A stretch of 64,000 bases of DNA from Aphodosoma sp045658305 (GCA_045658305.1 JAZOUT010000087.1:4327-68326); one strand, 5' to 3'; positions 40,100 to 49,112 are shown, numbered from the stretch's first letter. Made by a program: numbers and translations. Notes: generated by a model from the letters alone, not told the origin.

Positions 40100-40807
40100 C
40101 ATTTCAATAAGTTGTCGCAACACCGCAAACGTCATCTTTGGTGCTTCTGCAAAAAAATCAAGATATTGCGCTGTATTATCCGTCTCCATACCTGGAGTAT
40201 CGCTCACAATACGAAGACTCATAAATGGCACATTCTTAACATAACACACCTGTGCAATAGCAGCACTCTCCATATCAACAGCCTTACCATCAGGAAAATT
40301 ACGTTTAATACCCCGCAAAATAACCAAATCCGAAATAAATTGGTCGCCAGTACAAATCAAACCAAAAACGAGTCGCGAATTAAGATTCAATTGTGCATTG
40401 TGCATTATGCATTGTACATTGTTCATTACCTCAAGCAAATGCTCATTAGCAGAAAATTTCAACGGAAAACCTTGCACTTGCCCCCACTCGCCTTCGCCAC
40501 ACCACACATCATGATAACAAGTTTCAGTACCGACAACAATATCCCCTTGATGCATACCTTCGCCAATGCCACCAGCTACACCACTATTAATAATGTAGTC
40601 AAGATGCATTTCGGCAATCAACGAAGTGACTTGCATTGCCGCATTCACCTTACCTATACCCGACTTAAGAAGTATAATTTGCTTACCAAAAAGCTCACCC
40701 ACAAGAGCCTTAGCGCCTCCAATTTCTCGAGACTCAGCATTCTCCAATATATTGCTCACAAGATTAAACTCGCTTTGCATTGCAACTATAATTGCTATTC
40801 GTTTCAT
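40094..40807 (-). CDS. mtnN: 5'-methylthioadenosine/S-adenosylhomocysteine nucleosidase
   Basis: Hydrolyses MTA and SAH to adenine plus the thio-ribose, part of the methyl cycle and of polyamine by-product removal. I choose ATG 40805-40807 (MKRIAIIVAMQSEF), leaving 237 residues, normal for the family. Visible: general acid glutamate in AMQSEF, the glycine loop NSGVAGGIGEGMHQGDIVVG, the ribose-binding AVDMESAAIAQV, and the catalytic aspartate in SDTPG. Between the strands 'ANEHLLEVMNN' and 'LVFGLICTGDQF' the protein reads VQCIMHNAQ, encoded by a dispersed repeat (40388-40427). The position is a surface segment in this fold, so the enzyme is probably active. Upstream of lplA and downstream of a PLP decarboxylase gene, from which a strong terminator separates it. 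Confidence 0.93.
   Translation of the reverse strand: MKRIAIIVAMQSEFNLVSNILENAESREIGGAKALVGELFGKQIILLKSGIGKVNAAMQVTSLIAEMHLDYIINSGVAGGIGEGMHQGDIVVGTETCYHDVWCGEGEWGQVQGFPLKFSANEHLLEVMNNVQCIMHNAQLNLNSRLVFGLICTGDQFISDLVILRGIKRNFPDGKAVDMESAAIAQVCYVKNVPFMSLRIVSDTPGMETDNTAQYLDFFAEAPKMTFAVLRQLIEMI
40388..40427 (+). repeat. GTGCATTGT-family repeat within mtnN
   Basis: Units AATTGTGCATTGTGCATTAT, GCATTGTACATT, GTTCATT on the plus strand, read in frame on the minus strand as NNVQCIMHNAQL. Confidence 0.9.
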
Positions 40808-40821
40808 ATATATCCTCAAAA

Positions 40822-40873
40822 AAGACAGAATAACATAATAACAAAAATTTATGTTTTTATGTTATTTTGTCTT
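40822..40873 (-). terminator. Terminator of the PLP decarboxylase gene
   Basis: 17-bp stem (AAGACAGAATAACATAA with TTATGTTATTTTGTCTT, one G-U pair) and an 18-base loop, between the decarboxylase stop and the mtnN start. The minus strand continues TTTTTTGAGG. Confidence 0.8.
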
Positions 40874-40883
40874 CTTATATTAA

Positions 40884-42275
40884 TTAGTACCCAAGTATTT
40901 TCAACATTGATTTATACGATTGTTCTTTTGCAAACAACTTAGTAAACCACTCGCCCTCTTCGTCACGGTCTATTACCACCAATTTAGGTCCTGGTATCAA
41001 ACAGTGTTGAATACCACCATAACCACCAAGACTCTCTTGATAAGCCCCCATATGAAAAAAACCAACATATTGGTCCTCTCCCTCCTTGATTTTAGGCATA
41101 AAGACCGCATTCGAGTGCGCTTCAGCATTATAGAAGTCCTCTGAGTCACAAGTCAAACCTCCAAGGTTGACACGTTCATATTCCGAGTTCCAATTATTTA
41201 TCGCCAATAGGACAAAACGTTGATTGATACCCCACGTATCTGGCAAAGTTGTCATAAACGACGAGTCAATCATATTCCACTTCTCACGGTCATTTTGTTG
41301 CTTTTGGTTAACGATGCTATAAAGCATAGCACCACTTTCTCCAACAGTATAACTACCAAACTCCGTAAAGATATTTGGCTCAGGCACATTATTGTTTTGA
41401 CAAATTGTTTTCACTTGTGCTACAATCTCTTCGACCATATATTCATAGTCAAACTCAAAGTCCAAGTGCGCTTGAATAGGCATACCACCACCAATATTAA
41501 GCGAATCAAGTTCAGGGCAAATCTCTTTCAAATCACAATAAAGATTCACTGCTTTTGCCAACTCATTCCAATAATAAGCCGTATCGCGAATACCTGTATT
41601 CACAAAAAAGTGAAGCATTTTAAGTCGCACATTCGGATTATGTTGTATCTTATTTTGATAATAAGGAATGATATCATTATAACGAATACCAAGACGAGAC
41701 GTATAGAATTCGAACTTAGGTTCCTCTTCCGATGCAATTCGAATACCCACATTCAACTCTTTTACTTCATTCATATCAAACAAATCCAACTCAAATTTAT
41801 TATCAAGAATTGGAATTACCTTATTAAATCCACGCTTAATCAAGTTTTGAATATTCTCTACATATTGAGGACGTTTGAATCCATTACATAATATATATGT
41901 ATCAGTTTTCAAATGACCTGACTCATGCAAAGCCTCAAGCATATTGATATCAAAAGCCGAAGAAGTCTCAATATTCACCTTATTTTTAAGCACTTCCTCC
42001 ATTACAAATGAAAAATGCGACGATTTAGTACAATAACAATAGTTATATGAGGCATTATAATCTACCTTTGCCATAGCTACATTGAACATACGACGAGTCT
42101 TCTGTATATTCGCTCCAATCTTAGGTAAATAACATATACGCAAAGGTGTACCATACTGTTTAATAACCTCCATCAAAGGAATACCAAACCATTGAAGTTC
42201 ACCATCTTCCATAGTAAACTCTTCATTAGGCACTTCGAACGCCTGCTGAATCAAATCGATATACTTATTTTTCAT
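40884..42275 (-). CDS. Fold-III PLP-dependent decarboxylase, probably arginine decarboxylase
   Basis: ATG at 42273-42275 gives 463 residues; an upstream TTG six codons earlier is less likely. The protein is an alanine-racemase-fold decarboxylase of the ornithine/arginine/diaminopimelate group. The PLP lysine lies in NYCYCTKSSH; a phosphate-binding glycine loop is NIGGGMP; the cross-subunit catalytic cysteine-aspartate motif is GLTCDSEDFY. In Bacteroidetes, proteins of this length and sequence are usually biosynthetic arginine decarboxylases feeding agmatine and polyamine synthesis; carboxynorspermidine decarboxylase is the main alternative. A nearby nucleosidase gene that clears methylthioadenosine is compatible with polyamine metabolism. 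Substrate assignment is by family only. Promoter 42379-42409. Confidence 0.8.
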   Translation of the reverse strand: MKNKYIDLIQQAFEVPNEEFTMEDGELQWFGIPLMEVIKQYGTPLRICYLPKIGANIQKTRRMFNVAMAKVDYNASYNYCYCTKSSHFSFVMEEVLKNKVNIETSSAFDINMLEALHESGHLKTDTYILCNGFKRPQYVENIQNLIKRGFNKVIPILDNKFELDLFDMNEVKELNVGIRIASEEEPKFEFYTSRLGIRYNDIIPYYQNKIQHNPNVRLKMLHFFVNTGIRDTAYYWNELAKAVNLYCDLKEICPELDSLNIGGGMPIQAHLDFEFDYEYMVEEIVAQVKTICQNNNVPEPNIFTEFGSYTVGESGAMLYSIVNQKQQNDREKWNMIDSSFMTTLPDTWGINQRFVLLAINNWNSEYERVNLGGLTCDSEDFYNAEAHSNAVFMPKIKEGEDQYVGFFHMGAYQESLGGYGGIQHCLIPGPKLVVIDRDEEGEWFTKLFAKEQSYKSMLKILGY

Positions 42276-42378
42276 AGCAATGAATTTTATCAATCCAACT
42301 CACTCGGATTGTATTTTTTTTTACCAATGTAATCAACTTAGTTTATCCACAAACAAGACAACCTAAATATTTCGACTG

Positions 42379-42409
42379 CAAAGTTACACAATATTTCACA
42401 AATACACAA
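42379..42409 (-). promoter_or_regulatory. Promoter of the PLP decarboxylase gene
   Basis: Minus-strand TAACTTTG at 42379-42386 and TTG at 42407-42409, spacing 20. Confidence 0.65.
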
Positions 42410-42892
42410 TACCCCAATCCAACAATCTATCATTCTTTTCTAAACAAAATCAAATAGATATAAAAAATAACACTATTTATATATTAAAATACTTTTATAC
42501 CTATTCTTTACGCCTTATTCTCTATCAACACTCACTCTCATTGTGCATCATTTTTGAATGTTTACTTCGGTGCAGATTGCTCAAAGTTACTTAAAGTAAG
42601 TACACACTCTCATTGGGTATTTAGGATAAAAATCATAATCTTTATCACAAAACACCGAATATTTCGCACAAAATCAAATTTAATCATTTTTACTAATTAA
42701 ATATACATTGATTTTCAAATACATAAATATATACATTCAGAAAAACATCGAATTACACCCAAGCAAACTACCTTAGACCGCCAACGTCTCAATAGGATGT
42801 TGTAACTTTGCAAAAAATTTAAAACAGATTAGACATCATCTTCTTAAAGATCAAAATCCACAACCAACAGAACAAACACACAAAAACAAAAT

Positions 42893-42921
42893 AGCACCGA
42901 TAACCATATCGTTATCAGTGC
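42893..42921 (-). terminator. Probable tRNA-Arg terminator
   Basis: Stem GCAC-C-GATAAC / GTTATC-A-GTGC with one mismatch, just downstream of tRNA-Arg on the minus strand and followed there by ATTTTGTTTTTG. Confidence 0.65.
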
Positions 42922-42928
42922 CATCAAG

Positions 42929-43000
42929 TACCCCCGTCGAGAATCGAACTCGAATCTACGGTTTAGGAAACCGCTATTCTATCCGTTGAACTACAAGGGC
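42929..43000 (-). tRNA. tRNA-Arg (anticodon CCT)
   Basis: 72 nt on the minus strand. Acceptor GCCCTTG pairs with CGGGGGT (three G-U pairs), D arm GTTC/GAAT, anticodon arm GCGGT-TTCCTAA-ACCGT giving anticodon CCT, T arm TCGAG-TTCGATT-CTCGA, discriminator A. The CCA end is not encoded. Reads AGG codons. Confidence 0.95.
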
Positions 43001-43006
43001 TTTGTT

Positions 43007-43094
43007 CAATGCACAATGCACAATTCACAATGTAAGATGCTCAATTAGCCATTCGGCATCAAATAATTAATTATAAATTGTGCATTGTGAATTA
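43007..43094. repeat. Inverted pair of TGCACAATG-family repeats
   Basis: AATGCACAATGCACAATTCA at 43008-43027 and AAATTGTGCATTGTGAATT at about 43075-43093 are inverted with respect to each other, making a foldback between tRNA-Arg and the end of yidC. Confidence 0.8.
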
Positions 43095-43096
43095 TT

Positions 43097-45025
43097 TTAG
43101 TGTCTGCCTTTTGAGTTTGACTTCATTTGACGTGCTTGTTGCTCACGAAGGGCTTGTTGTTGCGCTTTTTGAGCTTCTTCAAGACGTTGCATGAAACCTG
43201 ATTTCTTTTGTGGTTTTGTTTTATTTTTCTCGAGTTGCGCAAGCACTTTTTTGTCATCAACAAAAAGACGGAACAAATATGTTTGAAGTATTGTAATCAA
43301 AAGCGATACGAAATAGTAGTATGAAAGACCTGACGCATAATTATTAAAGATGAACATAAACATCACTGGCATCATATACATCATAGTTTTCATCATACCT
43401 GCACCTGGCTGGTCGCCTGCACCTGTTGTTGCCATATTGATTTTTGTATAGATGATGTTTGTAACTGTCATCAAAAGGCAAAACAAAGAGATGTGGTTAC
43501 CGAAATATGGTGTGATAAGTGGAATATACATATCCCAAGAGAGGATAGCATCGTAAGATGAGAGGTCGTCTGCCCAAAGGAATGATTGTCCACGAAGCTC
43601 AAATGCTGTTGGGAAGAAGCTGAACATAGCGAACAAAATAGGCATTTGGAATAACATAGGAAGACAGCCACTCATAGGACTTACGCCTGCTTTTTGATAA
43701 AGAGCCATAGTGGCTTGTTGGCGTTCCATTGCTTTTTCGGCAGGGATGCGAGCATTGATTTCATCGATTTGAGGACGAAGTACACGCATTTTTGCCGACG
43801 ACATATATGATTTGAATGTAAATGGAAGTATCACCAATTTGATAATGATAGTCAACAAGAAGATGATAAGACCATAACTACCGATATATTTACCGAGGAA
43901 ATTGAACACAGGAATGATAACACAAGTCGTAATCCAACGGAAAAGCGACCAACCCATAGGGATGATGTGTTGGAGACGGAGTTTATCTTCGCCATCAATG
44001 TGCTTATCGTAAGATTTCAACACACGATATTGGTTAGGACCATAATATGTATGAAATTTAGTTGAACGGGCACCATTAGGGTCGAACGCAACGCTTGCTT
44101 CCATCGAGTGTTTTTTGATAAACTCAGAACGCTCAGGCATAATTTCAGTTTCAACAGCTGTAGCAGTGAAAGCATCATCGGCAATCATAATAGTGCTAAA
44201 GAAGTGGTCTTTGAATGCCACCCAACGCACTTTACCTGCAAGTTTTTCTGAATCATTGCGAAGTTCAGAAAGACGTTCCATATCGTCAGAAACAAACTTA
44301 TAATTAAGTGTTGCATAACGAGACTCAAATTTGCGACCCTTCTCGTTTTGACGAATGAGCGATTGCCATTGCATATCGAGCGACGATGTATTTGGCGAGA
44401 GATATTGAGCCATATTGTGAGCTTTAATCTCCATCGAAGTCATAAAATCGTCATTAGGAATTGTATAGATGAAGTCAATATGAGCATCTGCATCAACAGC
44501 AAGACGCATAGTTACGATTTGAGCTTCATCAGTTTTGCTAACTATTGGTTCAAAATAGAGGCTCTTAGTGCTGATAATACGATTGTCGCTTGTGAAGAGA
44601 GTAAAACCAAGAGAAGCATCACCATCAGCAAAAAGCATCAAAGGAAGCGAGTCATAACGAGTGTAATTCTTCATTTCGGCAGCACAAACGCGACCACCTT
44701 TGTTAGAAAAAGTAAGACGAATTTTCTCATTCTCTACAGCAAATTGCTCTTCTACACCAACGCCTGCAGCCGCAAAATAGCCATAAGTTTTTTCAAGACG
44801 AGCTGAATCAAGAGTCATTTCGCCAATAGCAGCAAGAGAATCCGCAACTGCTTGCTCTCGTTCAAGTTCTAACTGAGCAAGATATGCCGCCTCATTAGCA
44901 GCAGCAATAGAGTCACGCACATGTTGACGACGCGCCAACTCTTCTTTACTTGGTTGGTTCAACCAACTGAAACCGAATATTACGGCCATTATTAGGACTA
45001 AGCCTATGACGGTGTTTTTATCCAT
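43097..45025 (-). CDS. yidC: Membrane protein insertase YidC
   Basis: 642 residues, the Gram-negative form. An N-terminal membrane helix (NTVIGLVLIMAVIFGFSWL, 4-22) is followed by the large periplasmic beta domain (about 60-340). The conserved insertase core comes next: five helices with 'SYGLIIFLLTIIIKLVILPF' (helix carrying the membrane-facing groove), the coiled cytoplasmic hairpin MRVLRPQIDEINARIP, and PMSGCLPMLFQMPILFAMF. The basic tail (KKSGFMQRLEEAQKAQQQ to KSNSKGRH) fits ribosome contact. Inserts inner-membrane proteins alone or with Sec. Single-gene unit; promoter 45131-45161. Confidence 0.97.
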   Translation of the reverse strand: MDKNTVIGLVLIMAVIFGFSWLNQPSKEELARRQHVRDSIAAANEAAYLAQLELEREQAVADSLAAIGEMTLDSARLEKTYGYFAAAGVGVEEQFAVENEKIRLTFSNKGGRVCAAEMKNYTRYDSLPLMLFADGDASLGFTLFTSDNRIISTKSLYFEPIVSKTDEAQIVTMRLAVDADAHIDFIYTIPNDDFMTSMEIKAHNMAQYLSPNTSSLDMQWQSLIRQNEKGRKFESRYATLNYKFVSDDMERLSELRNDSEKLAGKVRWVAFKDHFFSTIMIADDAFTATAVETEIMPERSEFIKKHSMEASVAFDPNGARSTKFHTYYGPNQYRVLKSYDKHIDGEDKLRLQHIIPMGWSLFRWITTCVIIPVFNFLGKYIGSYGLIIFLLTIIIKLVILPFTFKSYMSSAKMRVLRPQIDEINARIPAEKAMERQQATMALYQKAGVSPMSGCLPMLFQMPILFAMFSFFPTAFELRGQSFLWADDLSSYDAILSWDMYIPLITPYFGNHISLFCLLMTVTNIIYTKINMATTGAGDQPGAGMMKTMMYMMPVMFMFIFNNYASGLSYYYFVSLLITILQTYLFRLFVDDKKVLAQLEKNKTKPQKKSGFMQRLEEAQKAQQQALREQQARQMKSNSKGRH

Positions 45026-45130
45026 TTATTTTTTAAGTTGAAAATTAAAAGTTGTAAGCTAAAAGTCCACCTAACCTTAAGAATATTGCCTTCCGACTTA
45101 CCACTTTTTATTTGTTACCAATAAAGTGTG

Positions 45131-45161
45131 CAAAGTTACAAAAATTTATTGAAATGTGCAA
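45131..45161 (-). promoter_or_regulatory. yidC promoter
   Basis: Minus-strand TAACTTTG at 45131-45138 and TTG at 45159-45161, spacing 20. Confidence 0.7.
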
Positions 45162-45192
45162 ATCTGTTTTTCATCCCACCCCCAAAAAACAA

Positions 45193-45232
45193 AAAAAGTC
45201 TGAAAAATATTTAACATATTCTCAGACTTTTT
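45193..45232 (-). terminator. Terminator of the unknown membrane-protein operon
   Basis: Stem AAAAAGTCTGA / TCAGACTTTTT with an inner AATAT/ATATT hairpin. It ends the three-gene operon 45264-46855. Confidence 0.85.
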
Positions 45233-45263
45233 ATCATAATTACTAAAATTCGCCAATAAACAT

Positions 45264-45617
45264 TTAACCAATAAAAGATAAAATCTCCATTAGTCTATCA
45301 GTCTCACTTAAAATAGGAGACCAAATTAAAAACTGAAGAAAATACATCACAATAACAAAACTTTCCAATAAACGAACCCCAGTCCCATTGTCCCTTCTCA
45401 CTTCTGCATTATCTTTTATAATTAGAGCTAATATAAACATAAAAAACAATACATTTATAATCCACGCTATCAACTGAACTATAAGAGCCACACTCTCTGT
45501 TTCAAACAATGTCGGCAATAACAAGTCTATAGGCAACAACAATATTGGTGTCCACCACATCCATCCACGAACTGCAACAGTTCGTATAGGGCGAAAGAAG
45601 CAAAATTTGTTTTTCAT
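45264..45617 (-). CDS. Small membrane protein of unknown function, paralogue 2
   Basis: 117 residues, no family recognised. Three or four hydrophobic helices: TPILLLPIDLLLPTLF, LIVQLIAWIINVLFFMFILALII, and LLESFVIVMYFLQFLIW. It is a clear paralogue of the adjacent 114-residue protein: shared AVRGWM near residue 14, VQLI-W-I near 48, ALIIKDN near 67, FLQFLIW-P near 95 and a C-terminal LSF. It starts 11 bases after that gene. Probably inner membrane; tandem duplication within an operon headed by a lipoprotein. Function unknown. Confidence 0.75.
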   Translation of the reverse strand: MKNKFCFFRPIRTVAVRGWMWWTPILLLPIDLLLPTLFETESVALIVQLIAWIINVLFFMFILALIIKDNAEVRRDNGTGVRLLESFVIVMYFLQFLIWSPILSETDRLMEILSFIG

Positions 45618-45628
45618 GATTTCAAGAT

Positions 45629-45973
45629 TTAATTAAAAAAAGATAAAACATCTACAAGTTTATTAGCTCCACTCATCATAGGAGTCCAAATTAAAAACTG
45701 AAAAAAGAATAATACAGTAAGAAAACAATAAACCAAACTAATATTAGTCTCTTTATTTTTGTTCAGTTCTATATTATCTTTTATTATTACCGCTATAGTA
45801 AAAAGGAAACACAATATATGTATTGCCCATATAATCAGTTGAACCGTATACTCTACAGATTTAGACTCAAATAATAAAGTAATAAAATTAGCACATAGCA
45901 ACAAAAATGGCACATAATACATCCATCCCCGAACTGCAATACTTCCCATGAAGAAAAATTTTACGTCTTTCAT
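45629..45973 (-). CDS. Small membrane protein of unknown function, paralogue 1
   Basis: 114 residues, same architecture as its downstream paralogue: an AVRGWMYYVPF entry, helices FLLLCANFITLLF, YTVQLIIWAIHILCFLFTIAVI and LVYCFLTVLFFFQFLIW, charged turn IKDNIELNKNKE between helices. Fifteen bases after the lipoprotein gene, so co-transcribed and perhaps a membrane partner of it. No functional residue pattern is evident. Confidence 0.75.
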   Translation of the reverse strand: MKDVKFFFMGSIAVRGWMYYVPFLLLCANFITLLFESKSVEYTVQLIIWAIHILCFLFTIAVIIKDNIELNKNKETNISLVYCFLTVLFFFQFLIWTPMMSGANKLVDVLSFFN

Positions 45974-45988
45974 AATCTATTTTTTTAA

Positions 45989-46855
45989 TTAAGGTTGAAT
46001 AAAAATAACTTTTTGAATTGACTCTAAACAGTCCATATACTCTCTCCAATATTCCAATCTCTTTTGCGCATATATAACCAAATTATAAGCCAATGTTACT
46101 GTATAACTATTTACACCAAAAAGCAAAAAAACTGTAGATGCCAAAAAACCTGATATCAAATCCTCATCTGCTTGCATAACATTTTCCCTATAAGTATGCA
46201 AGCAATCATCTTCAGTTTCTTCTTCTTCATTTGCATAATAAGCGTTAAGTGCTGTTACAAAATCAGAAGAATTACTAAACTCTAAAACCGAAAAAGCCCC
46301 TACGTCATAAGGTTGATAAATTATAGTATTCGGATTTGTAATATTGAGTTCATAATCGTTTATATAACTTACAGGATTTCTATCTATCAAAAACTTACCT
46401 TCATTAGTTTCCATAACCAAATAAACATCAATATATCGATTAAAACTATTAATCGCAGCTGCTGTTATACACAACGACAACTTTTCCTCATTTGTCAAAT
46501 CAACACCATCAAACATAGACATCAAATCTGCTACAGAAACAGAATACGCTCCCTGAATCTGCTCTAAATATTCCATACACAACTCCGACACCTCACAAGA
46601 ATCATAATAATTCACAACAAATCCATATTCCTCACAAATAAAATGAAATTCAGAGTTAAAAGTCCCCGCATCTAAACCTCCACCAAAATAATTAAAATAA
46701 AGTTCATGCAAAGATTCATAAAGCGCATAATTATTATTTAAAGAATCTAAAGAGCGAGGGCTTTCTTGTACATCAACTACTTCGACAGAAGCTTCTTTTG
46801 AGCAAGAAACCAAAACAAAAATCAAGCTCAAACAAAAAAATATTATTTTTTTCAT
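45989..46855 (-). CDS. Lipoprotein of unknown function heading a three-gene operon
   Basis: 288 residues. Lipoprotein signal: MKKIIFFCLSLIFVLVSCSK with cysteine 18 as lipid site. The body is acidic (VEVVDVQESPRSLDSL; NAYYANEEEETEDDC) and mixed alpha-beta. Near residues 240-262 there is a hydrophobic stretch (SGFLASTVFLLFGVNSYTVTL) that might be a helix. Cysteines in 'HFICEEYGF', 'YDSCEVSELC', 'LSLCITAA', 'EDDCLHTY' and 'YMDCLESI' could form disulfides. Not recognised. First of an operon with two paralogous membrane proteins; promoter about 150 bases upstream. Confidence 0.75.
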   Translation of the reverse strand: MKKIIFFCLSLIFVLVSCSKEASVEVVDVQESPRSLDSLNNNYALYESLHELYFNYFGGGLDAGTFNSEFHFICEEYGFVVNYYDSCEVSELCMEYLEQIQGAYSVSVADLMSMFDGVDLTNEEKLSLCITAAAINSFNRYIDVYLVMETNEGKFLIDRNPVSYINDYELNITNPNTIIYQPYDVGAFSVLEFSNSSDFVTALNAYYANEEEETEDDCLHTYRENVMQADEDLISGFLASTVFLLFGVNSYTVTLAYNLVIYAQKRLEYWREYMDCLESIQKVIFIQP

Positions 46856-47012
46856 AGTCTAAATAAATTAAAAGAATTATACTCAAGTTCACTAATTCAC
46901 AATATGATAAGCTCGATACACCTCTGTGTATCAAATAACTAACCCAAGTTATTCTTACCTAATTGTGACAATAAACGATTCATATAAACTTTATTTATAG
47001 ACTAAACTGCCA

Positions 47013-47044
47013 CAAAGTTACAAAAAAAACAACAATAAAAACAA
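47013..47044 (-). promoter_or_regulatory. Promoter of the lipoprotein operon
   Basis: Minus-strand TAACTTTG at 47013-47020 with TTG at 47042-47044, spacing 21. The leader would be about 150 bases. Confidence 0.6.
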
Positions 47045-47100
47045 CACATCTTCACAATATTTTCAAAAAAATCAACAACAACCATACCCTCACCAAATCT

Positions 47101-47170
47101 ATAACATACTATAAATATACTATAAACATACTATAAATATAGGATAAACATATGATAAATATACTATAAA
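47101..47170 (-). repeat. 11-bp minisatellite array, copy 5
   Basis: Minus-strand units TATAGTATATT, TATCATATGTT, TATCCTATATT, TATAGTATGTT, TATAGTATATT and the end TATAGTATGTTATAG. Confidence 0.85.
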
Positions 47171-47210
47171 GCAACCATCACCCACACCCAAAACACACAA
47201 AACAACCATC

Positions 47211-47241
47211 TTGCCCAAACAAAAAAAAATTCGTAACTTTG
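47211..47241 (+). promoter_or_regulatory. Promoter of the Omp28-like gene
   Basis: TTG at 47211-47213, spacer 20, TAACTTTG at 47234-47241; start codon 32 bases later. Confidence 0.75.
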
Positions 47242-47272
47242 CACCCTGAAAATTAAAACATTAAAACACCCT

Positions 47273-48943
47273 ATGAAAACTACATTTTTAAAAACCCTTA
47301 TGATGCTTGTTCTCACAAGCACAATGTTCATTTTCTCGGCTTGTGACAACACAGAACAACCAGAAGACCAATCAATAAAAGAAACAAAACTCATCGGCTA
47401 TTGTGGCAACAACATCAACGTCAACATCGCCGCAGGTCAAATGGCACGCATGGGCGGTGGCACAACACTCCCGAAAGCAATGTTTGGCGACTCCAAATAC
47501 ATCGTCGGCGCGCGCGTCTATATCGGCGCCGAAGCCACCGACACAAAAATCTTCATCTCTAAAGACCTACAAACCAACCTCTACGAACAACCATTCGAAG
47601 TCGTTCCTAACGCATGGAATTACGTCAAATTCACTACCCCATTCGAACTTACCGACTCTCTCGCAGGTGTTTACATCGGCTACATCGGCATATCCGACGG
47701 AGCTATGCTCGGCATGGAAAGCGGAGAATTCCAACTAAACTCAGGCGGAATGGGCATGGACATCTACTACGATAGCACAGAAGCCGAACAATGGCAATTC
47801 TTCACCAAAGTAGGTGGCTATGGCTACAAAGGCAAACTCGGCATCCAAGCCGTAGTCACAGGCGGAGACTATAGCGCAGACATACAAAACGACATCTGCA
47901 TCGCAAATGTCCGTACCGACAACAAACTACCTATCAACTCATTGAACAACATCAAATTCGACGTATTCAACTACGGCATCAAAACAGTCAACGACCTCAC
48001 AATCGAATACGAATACAACGGCGAAAAAAATTCTATAACATACAACAAACTCGACCTCTGGAACGGCATGGGCAAAACAATCAACATCACCAATCTCAAA
48101 ACCCCAGCCACAGAAGGCAAATACACACTCAAAATCACAGCCAAAACAACAAGCGACCAACAACAAGACAACAACACATACTCAACCGAACAAGAAATCT
48201 ACGCATCTGGCTTCCCTCGCAAAGTCCTCATCGAAAAATTCACAGGCCAAAGCTGTTCTGCTTGCCCTAATGGTGCCGAAATCATAAAAGCCACTCGCGC
48301 AGCATTCGAAGGTCGTTCAATCGAAGTCGCTCACCACGAAGGCTTTGGTCCCGATGCTTTCACAATTGACGAAAGTAAAGAATACGCAAACTTCTTCTAC
48401 TCTCAACCTAAATTCTCGCCTGCTATAATGATTGACCGCAATGTTGCTAACTCAGAGAATCCCGAATCAGTCGTAGGTCGAGTAAACGATAACGCAACTC
48501 CACTCTTCACCGAAGACGCCCTCGCCAAAGCACTCGAATCAATCGCACCACTCAACATAAACATCACACACACATATAATGAAACAAACCGCCAACTCGC
48601 AGTTACCATAAGTGGAGAAGCAATCCAAGCACTCCCTAATGCGCGTGTTAACGTATGGCTCACACAATCCAACATCAAAGCATTCCAAATAAAAGGTGGC
48701 GACGACTACTCTCACAACCACGCCATCCGCGCTACTCTAACAGGCACTTGGGGACAAGAACTCGTCCTCACACCTGACAACAAATACGAAATGACATTCC
48801 GCTACCAACTCCCTGAAAAAATCGGTGACTTCGACGTAGTCATCGACGACATGGAAATCGTAGCATTCATCGCCGACTACGACGCTACAAGTAGCTTCAA
48901 CTGCCGCGTCCACAACGCCGAAGCCATAGCACTCAAAAAATAA
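47273..48943 (+). CDS. Omp28-related outer membrane lipoprotein
   Basis: 556 residues. Lipoprotein signal peptide with the lipobox FSAC (lipidated cysteine 24). The first 300 residues are beta-rich, including a CARDB-like domain (NVRTDNKLPINSLNNIKFD, LTIEYEYNG, YTLKITAKT; about 205-300). From about 310 comes the Omp28 region with a thioredoxin-like site: VLIEKFTGQSCSACPNGAE, with a CxxC pair (CSAC), then YSQPKFSPAIMIDR. The CxxC suggests redox or fold similarity to thioredoxins, but activity is unproven for this family. Compared with neighbours the coding strand is rich in C-ending codons, as in the hydrogenase and uvrA genes, a mark of strong translational selection or strand bias. Confidence 0.88.
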   Translation: MKTTFLKTLMMLVLTSTMFIFSACDNTEQPEDQSIKETKLIGYCGNNINVNIAAGQMARMGGGTTLPKAMFGDSKYIVGARVYIGAEATDTKIFISKDLQTNLYEQPFEVVPNAWNYVKFTTPFELTDSLAGVYIGYIGISDGAMLGMESGEFQLNSGGMGMDIYYDSTEAEQWQFFTKVGGYGYKGKLGIQAVVTGGDYSADIQNDICIANVRTDNKLPINSLNNIKFDVFNYGIKTVNDLTIEYEYNGEKNSITYNKLDLWNGMGKTINITNLKTPATEGKYTLKITAKTTSDQQQDNNTYSTEQEIYASGFPRKVLIEKFTGQSCSACPNGAEIIKATRAAFEGRSIEVAHHEGFGPDAFTIDESKEYANFFYSQPKFSPAIMIDRNVANSENPESVVGRVNDNATPLFTEDALAKALESIAPLNINITHTYNETNRQLAVTISGEAIQALPNARVNVWLTQSNIKAFQIKGGDDYSHNHAIRATLTGTWGQELVLTPDNKYEMTFRYQLPEKIGDFDVVIDDMEIVAFIADYDATSSFNCRVHNAEAIALKK

Positions 48944-48954
48944 ATTATTTTTTT

Positions 48955-49092
48955 AACATAAGTACATAACTATCTCGCATTAAGTACATAAACAAACTTT
49001 TATATGTACTTAAAAAAGATTTTATCCACTGAAAAACACAAAATGTAAAATAAAATCAGTGAACCTACTAACAATTTTTTTGTACTTATGTT
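48955..49092. repeat. Foldback element with AACATAAGTACATA ends, copy A
   Basis: Perfect 12-bp ends AACATAAGTACA (48955-48966) and TGTACTTATGTT (49081-49092), with internal copies of AAGTACATA (about 48982) and TATGTACTTA (about 49003). The inner hairpin CACTGA/TCAGTG sits at 49027-49061. It lies between the Omp28-like gene and rpsO. A related element is at 60513-60719. Confidence 0.7.
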
Positions 49093-49112
49093 GAAAATAA
49101 AAAAACAAACTA

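Larger units (their letters stand above)
42294..42928. other. Intergenic region between decarboxylase and tRNA-Arg
   Basis: No gene recognised in 635 AT-rich bases. It holds the decarboxylase promoter (42379-42409), a direct repeat ACTCTCATTG (42534-42543 and 42606-42615), a TAACTTTG sequence on the plus strand (42803-42810) without a -33 TTG, and a hairpin before tRNA-Arg. Confidence 0.6.
46856..47272. other. Divergent intergenic region
   Basis: 417 bases without a gene. Holds a minus-strand promoter (47013-47044), an 11-bp minisatellite array (47101-47170) and a plus-strand promoter (47211-47241). Confidence 0.7.

Noticed and set aside
40808..40819. Upstream TTG start for mtnN
   Set aside because: The ATG at 40805-40807 gives the conserved family N-terminus MKRIAIIVAMQSE, so the extra codons are not needed.
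42803..42928. Small RNA from a plus-strand TAACTTTG at 42803-42810
   Set aside because: No TTG at 19-20 bases upstream, and the hairpin at 42893-42921 has no T-run on the plus strand; it fits better as the tRNA-Arg terminator.
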